DNA from: an uncultured Lachnospiraceae bacterium
Lineage (GTDB): Bacteria; Bacillota_A; Clostridia; Lachnospirales; Lachnospiraceae
Reading direction: 5' to 3'
NCBI GenBank assembly: GCA_951801245.1
Contig: CATOMC010000015.1
Location: 1-45,932, forward strand
DNA: 45,932 bases
In this document: positions 1 through 8,361 of the stretch, piece after piece
Layout: each line of letters opens with the position of its first letter
How positions within the stretch are numbered: position 1 is the stretch's first letter
Made by a program: the position numbers and the translations under genes
The notes under the pieces: model-generated
Told to the model about the DNA's origin: nothing
The model's database searches: none
Seen by the model: only the letters and a program-made list of their open reading frames with translations

Positions 1-2
1 TT

Positions 3-566
3 GAGGCACAACTGATGCAGGAAGTGATGAAGATGCATGAGGAGCATCATGAACATGGACATGAAGGGCACGACGACGAGCACGATCATGAGTGCTGCCA
101 TCATGAGCATGGACATGAAGGGCACGATCACGAGTGTCACCACGAGCATGGACATGAAGGGCACGAGTATGAGCATGAGTGTCACCACGAGCACGGCCAT
201 GAAGAGCATGAGCACGACCATGAGTGCTGTCATAACGACCATGAGCATGAGGGGCATCATCACCATCATCATGCGGATGAGGTATTTACAAGCTGGGGAC
301 TTGAGACACCGGCTGTCTACAGCAAAGAGGAGATTGAACATATTCTGGAAGAACTGGATAAGGATGAGGAGTACGGTCTGGTACTTCGCGCCAAAGGAAT
401 GGTGTCTTCTACGGATGGCGGCTGGATTTATTTTGACTATGTGCCGGAGGAGAGAAACGTAAGAAGCGGCAAACCGGATGTGACAGGGAAATTTTGTGTC
501 ATTGGTTCTAAGCTGCAGGAAGAGAAACTGGAAGCACTATTTAGCAGGAAGGAAGTAGCGTTATGA
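3..566 (+). CDS. CobW/COG0523-type GTPase, C-terminal part (5' end outside window)
   Basis: The reading frame is open to the left edge, so the N-terminal GTPase domain is probably missing from the window. The visible part is a His/Cys/Asp/Glu-rich segment (about residues 8-87 counted from the ATG at 15) ending in six histidines, then a roughly 95-residue domain. That domain contains GLVLRAKGM and WIYFDYVPEE, which look like the C-terminal domain of CobW/COG0523 G3E GTPases. In this family the His-rich linker binds Zn, Ni or Co and the GTPase moves metal to client proteins in the cytoplasm. The stop overlaps the next ATG by 4 bases (ATGA), so the two are translationally coupled. The ATG at 15 could be used, but the open frame upstream and the domain order argue for a longer protein. 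The metal is unknown. Confidence 0.75.
   Translation, partial: EAQLMQEVMKMHEEHHEHGHEGHDDEHDHECCHHEHGHEGHDHECHHEHGHEGHEYEHECHHEHGHEEHEHDHECCHNDHEHEGHHHHHHADEVFTSWGLETPAVYSKEEIEHILEELDKDEEYGLVLRAKGMVSSTDGGWIYFDYVPEERNVRSGKPDVTGKFCVIGSKLQEEKLEALFSRKEVAL
45..276 (+). repeat. Degenerate tandem repeats encoding a His/Cys-rich metal-binding segment
   Basis: Four imperfect copies of a roughly 39-48 base unit each encode HEHGHEGH (last copy HEHGHEEH), followed by an acidic stretch and HECH or HECCH. A fifth degenerate copy runs into HHHHHH. The DNA copies are very alike (for example GAGCATGGACATGAAGGGCA recurs), which suggests expansion by slippage or unequal recombination. The dense His and Cys pairs imply high-capacity binding of zinc-like metals. 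Confidence 0.8.
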
Positions 567-1492
567 AACCGGTCTATGTGATCAATGGATTTTTGGAGAG
601 CGGGAAGACGGAATTTATCACCTATACACTGTCACAGCCTTATTTTCAGATACGAGGGAAGACTTTGCTGATCCTCTGTGAGGAAGGGGAGAATGAATAT
701 GATGCGGATCTTTTGAAACAGAGCCGCACAGAGCTTGTACTGATTGACGAGGAAGCGGATTTTACGGCGGGCAGGATGATAGAACTGGAGAAGAAATATA
801 AGCCGGAGCGCATCATTATCGAATACAATGGTATGTGGAATTACAAGGAGATGAAACTGCCCTGGCACTGGAAGATCGAGCAGCAGATTACGACCATTGA
901 TGCGTCTACTTTCCCAATGTATTTCACCAATATGAAATCCCTTCTGGCAGAGCAGATTCGCAAGTCGGAATTGATCATCTTTAACCGTTGTGACGGGGTG
1001 GAGGACCTTGGCAGTTATAAGAGGAATATAAAGGCCATTAACCAGAAGGCGGAAATCGTATTTGAGGATTCCAATGGGGAGATCAATGAGATTATGGAAG
1101 AGGATCTGCCGTATGATTTAAAAGCACCCGTTATTGAATTGAATAACGAAGGTTATGGAATCTGGTATCTGGATTCCCTGGATCATATGGAGCGGTATGA
1201 GGGCAAGACAATACGTTTCGTGGCGATGGTATTGAAGCCGGAGCAATTCCCCCAAAACTATTTTGTACCGGGCCGCATGGCAATGACTTGTTGTGCGGAA
1301 GATATGGCCTTTTTGGGATACGCCTGTGAATATGAGAAGACGGATACGCTGACCAACAAGCAGTGGGTGAAAGTGACAGCGCGGGTGGAGAAAGAGTATT
1401 TTGCGGATTATCAGGGAGAAGGTCCGGTGCTGCATGCTGTCAGCGTGGAGAAGACCAAAGCCCCGAAAGAAGAGGTCATTAGTTTCGTGTGA
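563..1492 (+). CDS. G3E-family GTPase with a C-terminal DUF1980/YcgQ-like domain
   Basis: The 309-residue protein opens with a P-loop, GFLESGKT (residues 9-16), typical of G3E GTPases. FNRCD near residue 140 stands where the guanine-specificity motif NKxD is expected. The last ~100 residues contain GKTIRFVAMV, PGRMAMTCC and LGYACEYE. These resemble the DUF1980/TIGR03943 (YcgQ) domain, which accompanies YcgR-type permeases and COG0523 proteins and is linked to zinc homeostasis in Bacillus. It would be a metal-handling GTPase fused to a YcgQ-like module. It overlaps the upstream CobW gene by 4 bases and the next gene by 1, so the three are co-translated. The GTPase call is firm; the DUF1980 assignment is from remembered motif similarity and less so. 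Confidence 0.65.
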   Translation: MKPVYVINGFLESGKTEFITYTLSQPYFQIRGKTLLILCEEGENEYDADLLKQSRTELVLIDEEADFTAGRMIELEKKYKPERIIIEYNGMWNYKEMKLPWHWKIEQQITTIDASTFPMYFTNMKSLLAEQIRKSELIIFNRCDGVEDLGSYKRNIKAINQKAEIVFEDSNGEINEIMEEDLPYDLKAPVIELNNEGYGIWYLDSLDHMERYEGKTIRFVAMVLKPEQFPQNYFVPGRMAMTCCAEDMAFLGYACEYEKTDTLTNKQWVKVTARVEKEYFADYQGEGPVLHAVSVEKTKAPKEEVISFV

Positions 1493-2256
1493 TGGAAGCA
1501 GATAAGGAGTTACAACAGATCAAGAAGCGACTGTTGGAACTGGCGAAACGTTCCTACAGCCAGAATATTTATACATTTACTCCGTTCCTGGGGCTTTTTG
1601 AGCAGCAGGCCTATTATGAGATCTGCACTCAGTTAGCCTATGCCGGGTGCGGGATGGAGGGGGGAAGCCCCTTGTGTGAGCGCAAAATGATCCGATTTGG
1701 AAAGGAGGACAATCTGGGGTATGTGGAAGAGTATCCGATTCTGTGCCTGCGGATTGAACCTCTTAACTTTAGGTTTGCGGAGCATCTGTCACACCGGGAT
1801 TTCCTGGGTGCGATTATGAATCTTGGGATTGAGAGGGATACGGTGGGTGATATCTTTGTGCAGGACAAGGAGGCATATTTGTTCTGTCAGGAGTCGATAG
1901 CCCCTTATCTGACAGAGCATCTGGAACAGGTGCGGCGGACGAAAGTACGTTGCATCGTCAGTCAGATTCCGGCACAGCTTACCGTGCCCTGCCTGGAAAC
2001 GGTTTCTTTGTCAGTGGCTTCTCCACGGATTGACGGTGTGATTTCGAAACTTTACAATCTGGCAAGAAGCCAGAGCCAGGAGCTGTTTGCGGCAGGCCGG
2101 ATTTTTATCAACGGCAGACTCACACAGAATAGCAGTTATCTGCTGAAACAGGATGACGGTGTGACCGTGCGCGGATACGGCCGTTTTATTTATAAGGGTG
2201 AGCAGGGAGAGACACGTAAGGGCAAGCAGAGGATCTGCGTGGAAGTGTATCGGTAG
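1492..2256 (+). CDS. ylmH: YlmH-family S4-domain RNA-binding protein
   Basis: The 254-residue protein has the YlmH layout: an N-terminal domain (IYTFTPFLGLFEQQ, then LGIERDTVGDIFV around residue 120) and a C-terminal S4 RNA-binding domain from about residue 178 (SKLYNLARSQSQELFAAGRI, then FINGRL). YlmH proteins bind the ribosome or rRNA and have been linked to rescue of stalled ribosomes and to cell division, because the gene sits next to divIVA in many Firmicutes. Here it instead overlaps the GTPase gene by one base. The ATG at 1492 overlaps the previous TGA; a GTG one codon earlier (1489) is also possible. The family call is confident. Confidence 0.88.
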   Translation: MEADKELQQIKKRLLELAKRSYSQNIYTFTPFLGLFEQQAYYEICTQLAYAGCGMEGGSPLCERKMIRFGKEDNLGYVEEYPILCLRIEPLNFRFAEHLSHRDFLGAIMNLGIERDTVGDIFVQDKEAYLFCQESIAPYLTEHLEQVRRTKVRCIVSQIPAQLTVPCLETVSLSVASPRIDGVISKLYNLARSQSQELFAAGRIFINGRLTQNSSYLLKQDDGVTVRGYGRFIYKGEQGETRKGKQRICVEVYR

Positions 2257-2316
2257 CATTGGCCTGCAGGTTGACATAACTATATGATTTGCATAAGATA
2301 CGGGAGAGAAGAGAGC

Positions 2317-3240
2317 ATGATTCGCTACAATGGATTTCAATGGTTGTTTTTTTTCTATATGTATTGTTTTTTCGGATGGTGTTTCGAATCCGCTTTTGTA
2401 TCTCTGAAATCTAAAAAGTGGGTAAACCGGGGATTTATGCGGGGGCCGTTTTTGCCGATTTATGGAAGCGGGGCAATTATGATGCTAGTGGTGTCCATGC
2501 CCTTTCGGGATAATGTTTTTCTGACATATATAGCGGGTGTTATTGGAGCCACAGCCCTGGAATATGTGACGGGCGTCACGATGGAGGCACTTTTTAAGGT
2601 AAGATACTGGGATTATTCTAACAAACGTTTTAATTTTCAGGGGCATATCTGTTTGCGGTCTTCCGTTGCGTGGGGATTTTTTACGATTCTGATGACCAGA
2701 GTGATACATGCGCCCATAGAGCAGATGGTGATGTCGATACCGGGCCGGATTCTGGTCTTGGTAACAGTTATTCTGACAGTCTATATTGTGGCAGACTTTA
2801 CACTTTCCTTCAAGACGGCTTTGGATCTGCGGGATATCCTGATCAAGATCGAGAGGGCCAAAGAGGAACTGGAGCGTATGCAACGCCGTCTGGATGTGAT
2901 CGTGGCGTTTAACAATGAAGAGAAGGAGTTTCGCAAGCAGGAGCGGGAGGAGCGCAGGGAACTTTGGATGAGCGAACTGACGGCAGGTCTGGAGCAGCGG
3001 TTTGCGGCCATCAAAGAGACGCTGCTAAAGATGCCTTCTGCTTATGGTGAGAGTGTCAGGGAAGAAATTGCCGAACTGCGTGGGAGATTCAGTGAGCATC
3101 AGGAGCGGCAGAAGAATGAGAGCAGGCTTCTGGACTTTTATAAGCGGGATATGATCCGCAATAATCCGACAATGGAATCGAAGAAGTACAGAAATGCTTT
3201 TGAGGAATTGAAGAAGATGGCGAATGCCAAGCACAAATAA
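2317..3240 (+). CDS. Putative ABC-transporter-type membrane protein (CmpB/PF06541-like) with coiled-coil tail
   Basis: Residues 1-175 are membrane-embedded, with about five hydrophobic segments. Motifs include FFGWCFESAF, RGFMRGPFLPIYGSG, ALEYVTG and WDYSNKRFNFQGHICL, which mark the putative ABC-transporter type IV (CmpB-like) family common in Clostridia; its function is not established. The rest (about 175-307) is highly charged and predicted coiled coil (IERAKEELERMQRRLDVIV and an EEKEFRKQEREERRELW stretch), cytoplasmic and longer than in simple members. I chose the ATG at 2317 because GGGAGAGAAGAG lies just upstream; the frame is open to an ATG at 2284 with no good ribosome site. It may be transcribed with ylmH. 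Confidence 0.7.
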   Translation: MIRYNGFQWLFFFYMYCFFGWCFESAFVSLKSKKWVNRGFMRGPFLPIYGSGAIMMLVVSMPFRDNVFLTYIAGVIGATALEYVTGVTMEALFKVRYWDYSNKRFNFQGHICLRSSVAWGFFTILMTRVIHAPIEQMVMSIPGRILVLVTVILTVYIVADFTLSFKTALDLRDILIKIERAKEELERMQRRLDVIVAFNNEEKEFRKQEREERRELWMSELTAGLEQRFAAIKETLLKMPSAYGESVREEIAELRGRFSEHQERQKNESRLLDFYKRDMIRNNPTMESKKYRNAFEELKKMANAKHK

Positions 3241-3264
3241 GGAATCAAAGAGTGTTGGAGAGGT

Positions 3265-3281
3265 ACCGGAGGGCCGGTTTT
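3265..3281 (+). terminator. Short GC hairpin with a 4-T run, possible weak terminator
   Basis: ACCGG at 3265-3269 pairs with CCGGT at 3274-3278 around a 4-base loop, followed by a short T run. It sits between the membrane-protein gene and the glycosidase gene. The stem is only 5 bp, so termination would be partial. Confidence 0.3.
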
Positions 3282-3316
3282 GCAATAATAGGTGATATAC
3301 AAAGAAGGAGTCTGCC

Positions 3317-5707
3317 ATGGAAGATAGAATAAAAACAGTCTATATTGTACATCATTCCCACACGGATGTGGGATATACAGATCTGCAGGAACAGGTGATT
3401 TATAATCAGGTAAACAATATCCGCAATGTGGTTTCCATCCTGAAAAAGGGGCATGAGGAAGATCGGCCGGAAAAAGATTTTAAGTGGAACTGTGAGACTT
3501 ATTACTGTGTGGAACAGTTTTTGAAGCCTGCAGCGAAGGAGGAGAAGGAAGACTTTTTTGCGCTGGTGAAGAAAGGGAATATAGGTATTTCCGCTACCTG
3601 GCTGAACTTTAACGATTTGGTGGACGTGGAGATGCTGGATGATAAGACAAGGAAGATGCAGCAGCTCTTTACCCAGGAGGGCTTTCCGGTCAGGACGGCC
3701 ATGAATGCGGATATCAATGGGATTTCCCTGGGTGCACGGGATGTATTGATCAACAATGGGATAGAATTTTTGTTTACCAATATCCATACCCATCACGGCA
3801 TGTATCCCCTTTATCAGAATCAGAAACCTTATTTTTGGGAGAATGAAAAGGGAGAGCGGCTTTTGGTCTGGAGCGGGGAACATTACAATCTGGGGAATGC
3901 ACTTGGCATTGTGTTTAACCGGAACCTGAATTTCATGACAGAAAATTATTTTGGAAAGCAGGGCGCATCAGAGCCGCTGAGGACTTTGCATCAAAATCTG
4001 GGAGAAAGCATCTTAGAGTATGAAGAAAGCGGTTATCCTTATGATTTCTATATAACCAGTGTCAGCGGTGTTTTTTCGGATAATGCGCCTGCCAATCCGG
4101 GAATCATTGCGATGGTGAACGATTTTAACCGGGAATATGGGGAAGAGGTAACCTTGCGGATGGTAACTCTGCAGGAACTTTATCAGGAGATTCAGGACAA
4201 GACAAAGGATGCTCCTGTTTATAGGGGAGCCATAAACGACTGGTGGGGCAACGGGGTGGGTTCCACGCCCTATGAGGTAAAGCATTATAAGGAGGCTTTG
4301 CGGCTTTCTCATATCTGTGACCGATTGGAGCAAAAGACAGGAGTGCGGGATGAACTGTTGGCAGGGAAAGCCCAGGAAAATGCCCTTTTGTATGCGGAAC
4401 ATACCTGGGGACATTCTTCCACCATCACGAATCCCTACGATACGCTGGTGACGAATCTGGATATCCGCAAAACGGCCTATGCCTCCAAAGCGCATGAGGC
4501 AGGGGCCATGAGAAAGAGCAGGCAGTGTCATCTTCTGGGGGATATCCTTCGATATTATAACACCGACGGACAGGTGAAAGCGGTTTCTTTCAGCAGACAC
4601 AAGCAAGTATTGCCGGTAGAGTTTTATGTGGAGACTTTAAGGCTGGATCATGTCAGGGTCCGGGATTTAAAAACAAAAGAGGAGCTGCCTGTCCAGCTTT
4701 CCAGCCATCCAAGGGGTGTAATGGTTAGTTTCCTGGCGGAGTTTGAAGCTGGAGAAGAAAAGCTGTTTTCCTATGAGGAAATACCGGCTCCGGAACAAAA
4801 GCTCTATACCCGGACTGCATGGGTAGGCGCCGAGCAGGTGCGTGATATTGTGAATGATCATGATAAGGAATCCTATAAGCTGCCTTATGGTCTGGAAAAC
4901 GACTGGTTCCGGATCGAATACAAAATCGGAGAGGGAATCACTTCTTTCTACCATAAGAAAAAGAGGAAGGAACTGTTACAAGATGGTCTGGAGCGGTTTT
5001 TCACGCCGGTGTATGAGCACACCGAAATCCGCAGGGGTGTTTATGAAGAACGAAGGTACCTGGGACGCAATATCAGGGGACTTCATGCGAAGCAGTATCA
5101 GGGGAAGTTGAAAGGGATTCGTATTCTGGATCATGGACCGGTATTTGATCGTGTAGAACTGGAATTTGCATTGGAGGGTACGTACCATTGCAGCGTGATC
5201 ATACGAATGTTTAAGAATATGCCGAAGATAGATTTTACCTGCCGGATTGCCAAGAATCTGAGCCAGGATATTGAGAGCGTTTATCTCCCGCTTTCGTTGG
5301 CTTTGCCGGAAGATGCTCTTTATATCCAAAACGGTGGTGTTGCCATGCGTCCCGGTATGGATCAGCTTCCCGGCAGCAATATGGAGTATTATATCGCTGA
5401 CCAGGGTCTTTTGTACCAGGGAGACGGGGAGGGTATCCTGATCAATACGTTTGACACACCCCTTCTTTATATGGGGCAGATGACACACCATCCCATTGTG
5501 CTGTGCGATAACAGGGAAGCAAATAATCACCGTCCGGTGTACAGCTGGATTATGAACAACACCTGGGAAACCAATTTTAAGATGGACTTGTCAGGATTCG
5601 GTGAGTTTGTTTATTCCATAGAACTTTCGGAGGAAAGTTCCCTGGAGAAAAATCTGGAACGGCTTACGGACAATGATATGGGGACGGCGGCCTTTATTGT
5701 GGGGTAA
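3317..5707 (+). CDS. Glycoside hydrolase family 38-like protein
   Basis: This 796-residue protein begins with a GH38-type metal-binding motif, HSHTDVGYT (residues 13-21), in the position of HxHxDxGW in alpha-mannosidases. NADINGIS around Asp132 could carry the nucleophile, and AEHTWGHSST (near residue 365) is another conserved His/Trp cluster. The C-terminal half (about 420-796) is beta-rich, like the GH38 C-terminal domains. There is no signal peptide, so it would act in the cytoplasm on imported oligosaccharides. The start ATG has AAGAAGGAGT upstream. It may be a divergent GH38 subfamily with a substrate other than mannosides; no sugar gene sits next to it, so the substrate cannot be read from context. 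Confidence 0.7.
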   Translation: MEDRIKTVYIVHHSHTDVGYTDLQEQVIYNQVNNIRNVVSILKKGHEEDRPEKDFKWNCETYYCVEQFLKPAAKEEKEDFFALVKKGNIGISATWLNFNDLVDVEMLDDKTRKMQQLFTQEGFPVRTAMNADINGISLGARDVLINNGIEFLFTNIHTHHGMYPLYQNQKPYFWENEKGERLLVWSGEHYNLGNALGIVFNRNLNFMTENYFGKQGASEPLRTLHQNLGESILEYEESGYPYDFYITSVSGVFSDNAPANPGIIAMVNDFNREYGEEVTLRMVTLQELYQEIQDKTKDAPVYRGAINDWWGNGVGSTPYEVKHYKEALRLSHICDRLEQKTGVRDELLAGKAQENALLYAEHTWGHSSTITNPYDTLVTNLDIRKTAYASKAHEAGAMRKSRQCHLLGDILRYYNTDGQVKAVSFSRHKQVLPVEFYVETLRLDHVRVRDLKTKEELPVQLSSHPRGVMVSFLAEFEAGEEKLFSYEEIPAPEQKLYTRTAWVGAEQVRDIVNDHDKESYKLPYGLENDWFRIEYKIGEGITSFYHKKKRKELLQDGLERFFTPVYEHTEIRRGVYEERRYLGRNIRGLHAKQYQGKLKGIRILDHGPVFDRVELEFALEGTYHCSVIIRMFKNMPKIDFTCRIAKNLSQDIESVYLPLSLALPEDALYIQNGGVAMRPGMDQLPGSNMEYYIADQGLLYQGDGEGILINTFDTPLLYMGQMTHHPIVLCDNREANNHRPVYSWIMNNTWETNFKMDLSGFGEFVYSIELSEESSLEKNLERLTDNDMGTAAFIVG

Positions 5708-5715
5708 GAGAAACG

Positions 5716-6546
5716 TTACTCTTCCCCAAGCTGAATGTAGCGGCTCTTTTTGCTCTTGGCGGCGCGGATGGAATCCAGGATCTGGTCTTCCATCAGTTCC
5801 AAATTACGTGCCTTTCTGCGAAACAGAGCCAGAGATTTATTGTAAGCCCAGAAAGAATACACCAGTACTTTATTGACTTTACCAAGTTTGGATTTGGTGG
5901 TGTGGGTGTAGTGAAGCCCTCCGATCATCGTAGGTTTTTTGGAACGGATATAATCAATCAGCTCTGTCTCAGAGGTGATATCTTCTTGTAAGACTGTATA
6001 GCCAAATCCGGCACAGTCCGGTTTATGGGAGTCACTGCCGCCAAAGCAGGGCAGGCCAAAGTGCTCGGCCAGCGCCATGGCGCGCATGTTGGAATCAGCA
6101 TCCTCACAGGCGTTATATCCTTCTATAAAATCGAATTTGCGGTAGATTCCTTCCGAAAGTTTACCGCGCAGCGTGTTTTTGATACTTAAAAACTTCTCGC
6201 CGCAAGGATGGGCAGGGCCTATAATGCCGCCATTTAGATGTACGATTTCTATAAGAAGCCACAGAGGAAGCCCTCTAAGTTCTAAGATTGGCAGTTTGGC
6301 GCCGGTCGGCATGATGATAAGCATGTGGCCGGCGTCAATGGTATCATATTCAATTCCCTTCAAAACAACGAAATCATCCGGCTTGTCAGCCAGTTTTTTG
6401 TAATAACGGTATGCTTTATAAGAGTTGTGATCTGTGATCAGCATACCCTGATAGCCTTTTTCCTTTAAGATAGAAATATTTTCCAGTAATTCCAGTTTGC
6501 CGTCCGGCGAGCCTTCTTTTGTATGGCAATGCATGTCCAGTTTCAT
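5716..6546 (-). CDS. PHP-domain metal-dependent phosphoesterase
   Basis: This 276-residue protein starts MKLDMHCHTKEGSPDG. The HCH metal ligands are at residues 6-8, followed by LITDHNSY, IEYDT with DAGHMLII, a GPAHPCGE histidine and GGSDSHKP near residue 175. These are the ordered metal-site motifs of the PHP superfamily, which hydrolyses phosphoesters with two or three metal ions. Close homologues are stand-alone phosphatases or nucleases; the substrate is unknown. GAGGGATCCT precedes the ATG. It converges on the glycosidase gene, with 8 bases between the two stops, and diverges from spoIIIAA. Confidence 0.82.
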   Translation of the reverse strand: MKLDMHCHTKEGSPDGKLELLENISILKEKGYQGMLITDHNSYKAYRYYKKLADKPDDFVVLKGIEYDTIDAGHMLIIMPTGAKLPILELRGLPLWLLIEIVHLNGGIIGPAHPCGEKFLSIKNTLRGKLSEGIYRKFDFIEGYNACEDADSNMRAMALAEHFGLPCFGGSDSHKPDCAGFGYTVLQEDITSETELIDYIRSKKPTMIGGLHYTHTTKSKLGKVNKVLVYSFWAYNKSLALFRRKARNLELMEDQILDSIRAAKSKKSRYIQLGEE

Positions 6547-6621
6547 AGGATCCCTCTTTTACACTCTTTTTCTTTTTCATATTTTACCCTTTTTTTAAAT
6601 AAAATGCTATAGATTTTTTTT

Positions 6622-6650
6622 GGCATAAGTTGGACAACGGTTCATATATT
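6622..6650 (+). promoter_or_regulatory. Candidate sigma-E promoter of the spoIIIA operon
   Basis: GCATAAG at 6623-6629 and CATATATT at 6643-6650, separated by 13 bases, fit the B. subtilis sigma-E pattern (about KMATATT, 13-15 bases, CATACAHT). The spoIIIA operon is sigma-E dependent in B. subtilis. The transcription start would fall near 6657, only just upstream of the first gene. Confidence 0.55.
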
Positions 6651-6663
6651 GAGGTAAGGGGGA

Positions 6664-7617
6664 ATGAGAATGCACAGAGAAGATGTCTTACGAATATTTC
6701 CAGAGAAAATGCGGGGCAGGTGGCAGACGGCCGCCGACTTATGGGAGCAGTTACAAGAGATAAGGCTCCGTGCAGGAAGGCCGGTCACAATACTCGCAGG
6801 TTCGAAAGAATGTTTCATAGATGCCGGGGGCAGAATTGTGGACAGGCAGGACGAAGGCATAAGAAGTACACCGCAGGAACTGGAAGAGATCCTGCAGCAT
6901 TTGTGTCAGTATTCCCTCTATGCGTTTGCCGATGAGATCAGACAGGGTTTCCTTACCATACAAGGCGGCCACCGGGTTGGATTGGCAGGACAGGTTATTC
7001 TGGAGAATCCGGGACAGATCAGGAATATAAAGTACATACGTTATTTAAATATCCGTATAGCGCATGAGATACAAGGCGCCGCAGATGCTGTGATTCCTTA
7101 TGTATACGACAGGGGACAGGTGCGTAATACACTTCTGATATCGCCGCCGGGGTGCGGCAAGACAACGATGCTGCGGGATATCATAAGGCAATTGTCAGAC
7201 GGAACGGCCTATGGACGGGGCGTCAATGTGAGTGTTGTGGACGAACGTTCCGAGATTGCCGGAAGTTATCTGGGCATTGCGCAGAATGATGTGGGGAGCC
7301 GGACGGATGTGCTGGATGGCTGTCCGAAGGCGGAAGGCATGATGATGCTGATCCGTGCCATGGCACCGCAGGTGCTGGCCGTGGATGAATTGGGCAGTGA
7401 CAGAGATATTGAGGCTTTGCGGATGGCGAGCGGTTGCGGCTGTAAGCTGATTGCAACCGTTCACGGGAGTAGTCTTCAGGAGATACAGAATAAAAAGTAC
7501 ATGCGTTATGTAATAGAGGAGAGACTGTTTGGCAGATATGTGGTTCTGGAAAAGCAAAGCGGGAACTGTGTGGTGGAAGGTATTTATGACCAAGAAGGAA
7601 AACGATGCATAAAATAA
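6664..7617 (+). CDS. spoIIIAA: Stage III sporulation protein AA (secretion-type ATPase)
   Basis: This is the cytoplasmic ATPase of the SpoIIIA-SpoIIQ channel, in the mother cell, which resembles type II/III secretion ATPases and keeps the forespore active after engulfment. The 317-residue protein has a Walker A motif SPPGCGKTT (160-168), a Walker B VLAVDELG near residue 240, and a typical N-terminal part (EEILQHLCQYSLYAFADEIR). It heads an eight-gene operon and overlaps spoIIIAB by 13 bases. ATG 6670 fits the AAGGGGG ribosome site and the predicted transcript start somewhat better than ATG 6664. Confidence 0.95.
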   Translation: MRMHREDVLRIFPEKMRGRWQTAADLWEQLQEIRLRAGRPVTILAGSKECFIDAGGRIVDRQDEGIRSTPQELEEILQHLCQYSLYAFADEIRQGFLTIQGGHRVGLAGQVILENPGQIRNIKYIRYLNIRIAHEIQGAADAVIPYVYDRGQVRNTLLISPPGCGKTTMLRDIIRQLSDGTAYGRGVNVSVVDERSEIAGSYLGIAQNDVGSRTDVLDGCPKAEGMMMLIRAMAPQVLAVDELGSDRDIEALRMASGCGCKLIATVHGSSLQEIQNKKYMRYVIEERLFGRYVVLEKQSGNCVVEGIYDQEGKRCIK

Positions 7618-8123
7618 TAGGGGTTATCTGCATTCTGGCAGGTAGTGCAGGAATCGGCAATCTGATGGTAGGACAGCACAGGGACAGGATCAGATATTTA
7701 CGTGAATTGATACAGTTCGTACGCAGGATGCAGGACGAGATAAGCTATGGTAAGCACACGCTGCCGGAAATCTGCCTGATTCTTGCCGATGACAGAGACG
7801 TGTGGTATGCACCTTATCTGGAAGAAATCCACAGACAGATGATACTGGGAGATGGTACAGGCCTGAAAGAAGTCTGGGTTGTACAGATGGAGGCATGCCT
7901 GCGGGGACTCCCGCTGCAGCAGGAGGAAAAGGATGTGATGATAAAACTGCCCGTATGTCTTGGCATGCAGGAGGAAATACGGCAGGCCATGAGTTTTGAC
8001 CAGTCGGTGGAATTGCTGACCGGAAAGTGCAGGCAGGCGGAGGAAGCTTATGAAAACAGAGCCAGAATGATACACAGCGTCAGTATTCTTGCAGGGCTGC
8101 TTTTGACGATTCTGCTGCTGTAA
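7605..8123 (+). CDS. spoIIIAB: Stage III sporulation protein AB
   Basis: This 172-residue membrane protein has an N-terminal hydrophobic segment (IIGVICILAGSAGIGNLMV) and a C-terminal one (IHSVSILAGLLLTILLL), with a soluble helical part between. That is the layout of SpoIIIAB, which resembles GspF-type secretion platform proteins. It is second in the operon, starts inside spoIIIAA and is part of the feeding channel. Length and gene order match the family. Confidence 0.92.
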   Translation: MHKIIGVICILAGSAGIGNLMVGQHRDRIRYLRELIQFVRRMQDEISYGKHTLPEICLILADDRDVWYAPYLEEIHRQMILGDGTGLKEVWVVQMEACLRGLPLQQEEKDVMIKLPVCLGMQEEIRQAMSFDQSVELLTGKCRQAEEAYENRARMIHSVSILAGLLLTILLL

Positions 8124-8145
8124 GAGGAATGTTCAAGGAGGGGCA

Positions 8146-8340
8146 ATGAGCGTAAGTCTTATTTTCAAGATAGCGGCAGTCGGCATCTTGGTGACAATAT
8201 TAAATCAAGTTTTAAAATATAGCGGCAGGGAGGAACATGCCTTTCTGATCAGCCTTGCAGGATTAATTCTTGTTTTAACATGGATTATTCCTTCCATTTA
8301 CGATCTGTTTTTAATGGTGCAGGAATTGTTTACTTTATGA
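8146..8340 (+). CDS. spoIIIAC: Stage III sporulation protein AC
   Basis: This 64-residue protein consists of two transmembrane helices (IFKIAAVGILVTILNQVL and FLISLAGLILVLTWIIP) joined by a short loop, SGREEHA, as in SpoIIIAC. It begins 22 bases after spoIIIAB, behind the ribosome site AAGGAGGGG. It is an integral membrane subunit of the SpoIIIA channel. Confidence 0.93.
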   Translation: MSVSLIFKIAAVGILVTILNQVLKYSGREEHAFLISLAGLILVLTWIIPSIYDLFLMVQELFTL

Positions 8341-8361
8341 CAATAAGAGGCGGAAATCTGT

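Noticed and set aside
37..462. A long Met/Thr/Ser-rich open frame on the plus strand
   Set aside because: It is the second frame of the His-rich repeats; its composition is an artefact of the repeated GAC/CAT codons.
5701..5727. Hairpin GGGG-AAGAG with CTCTT-CCCC between the convergent glycosidase and PHP genes
   Set aside because: No T run on either strand, and a bulge breaks the stem. It may fold but I cannot call it a terminator.
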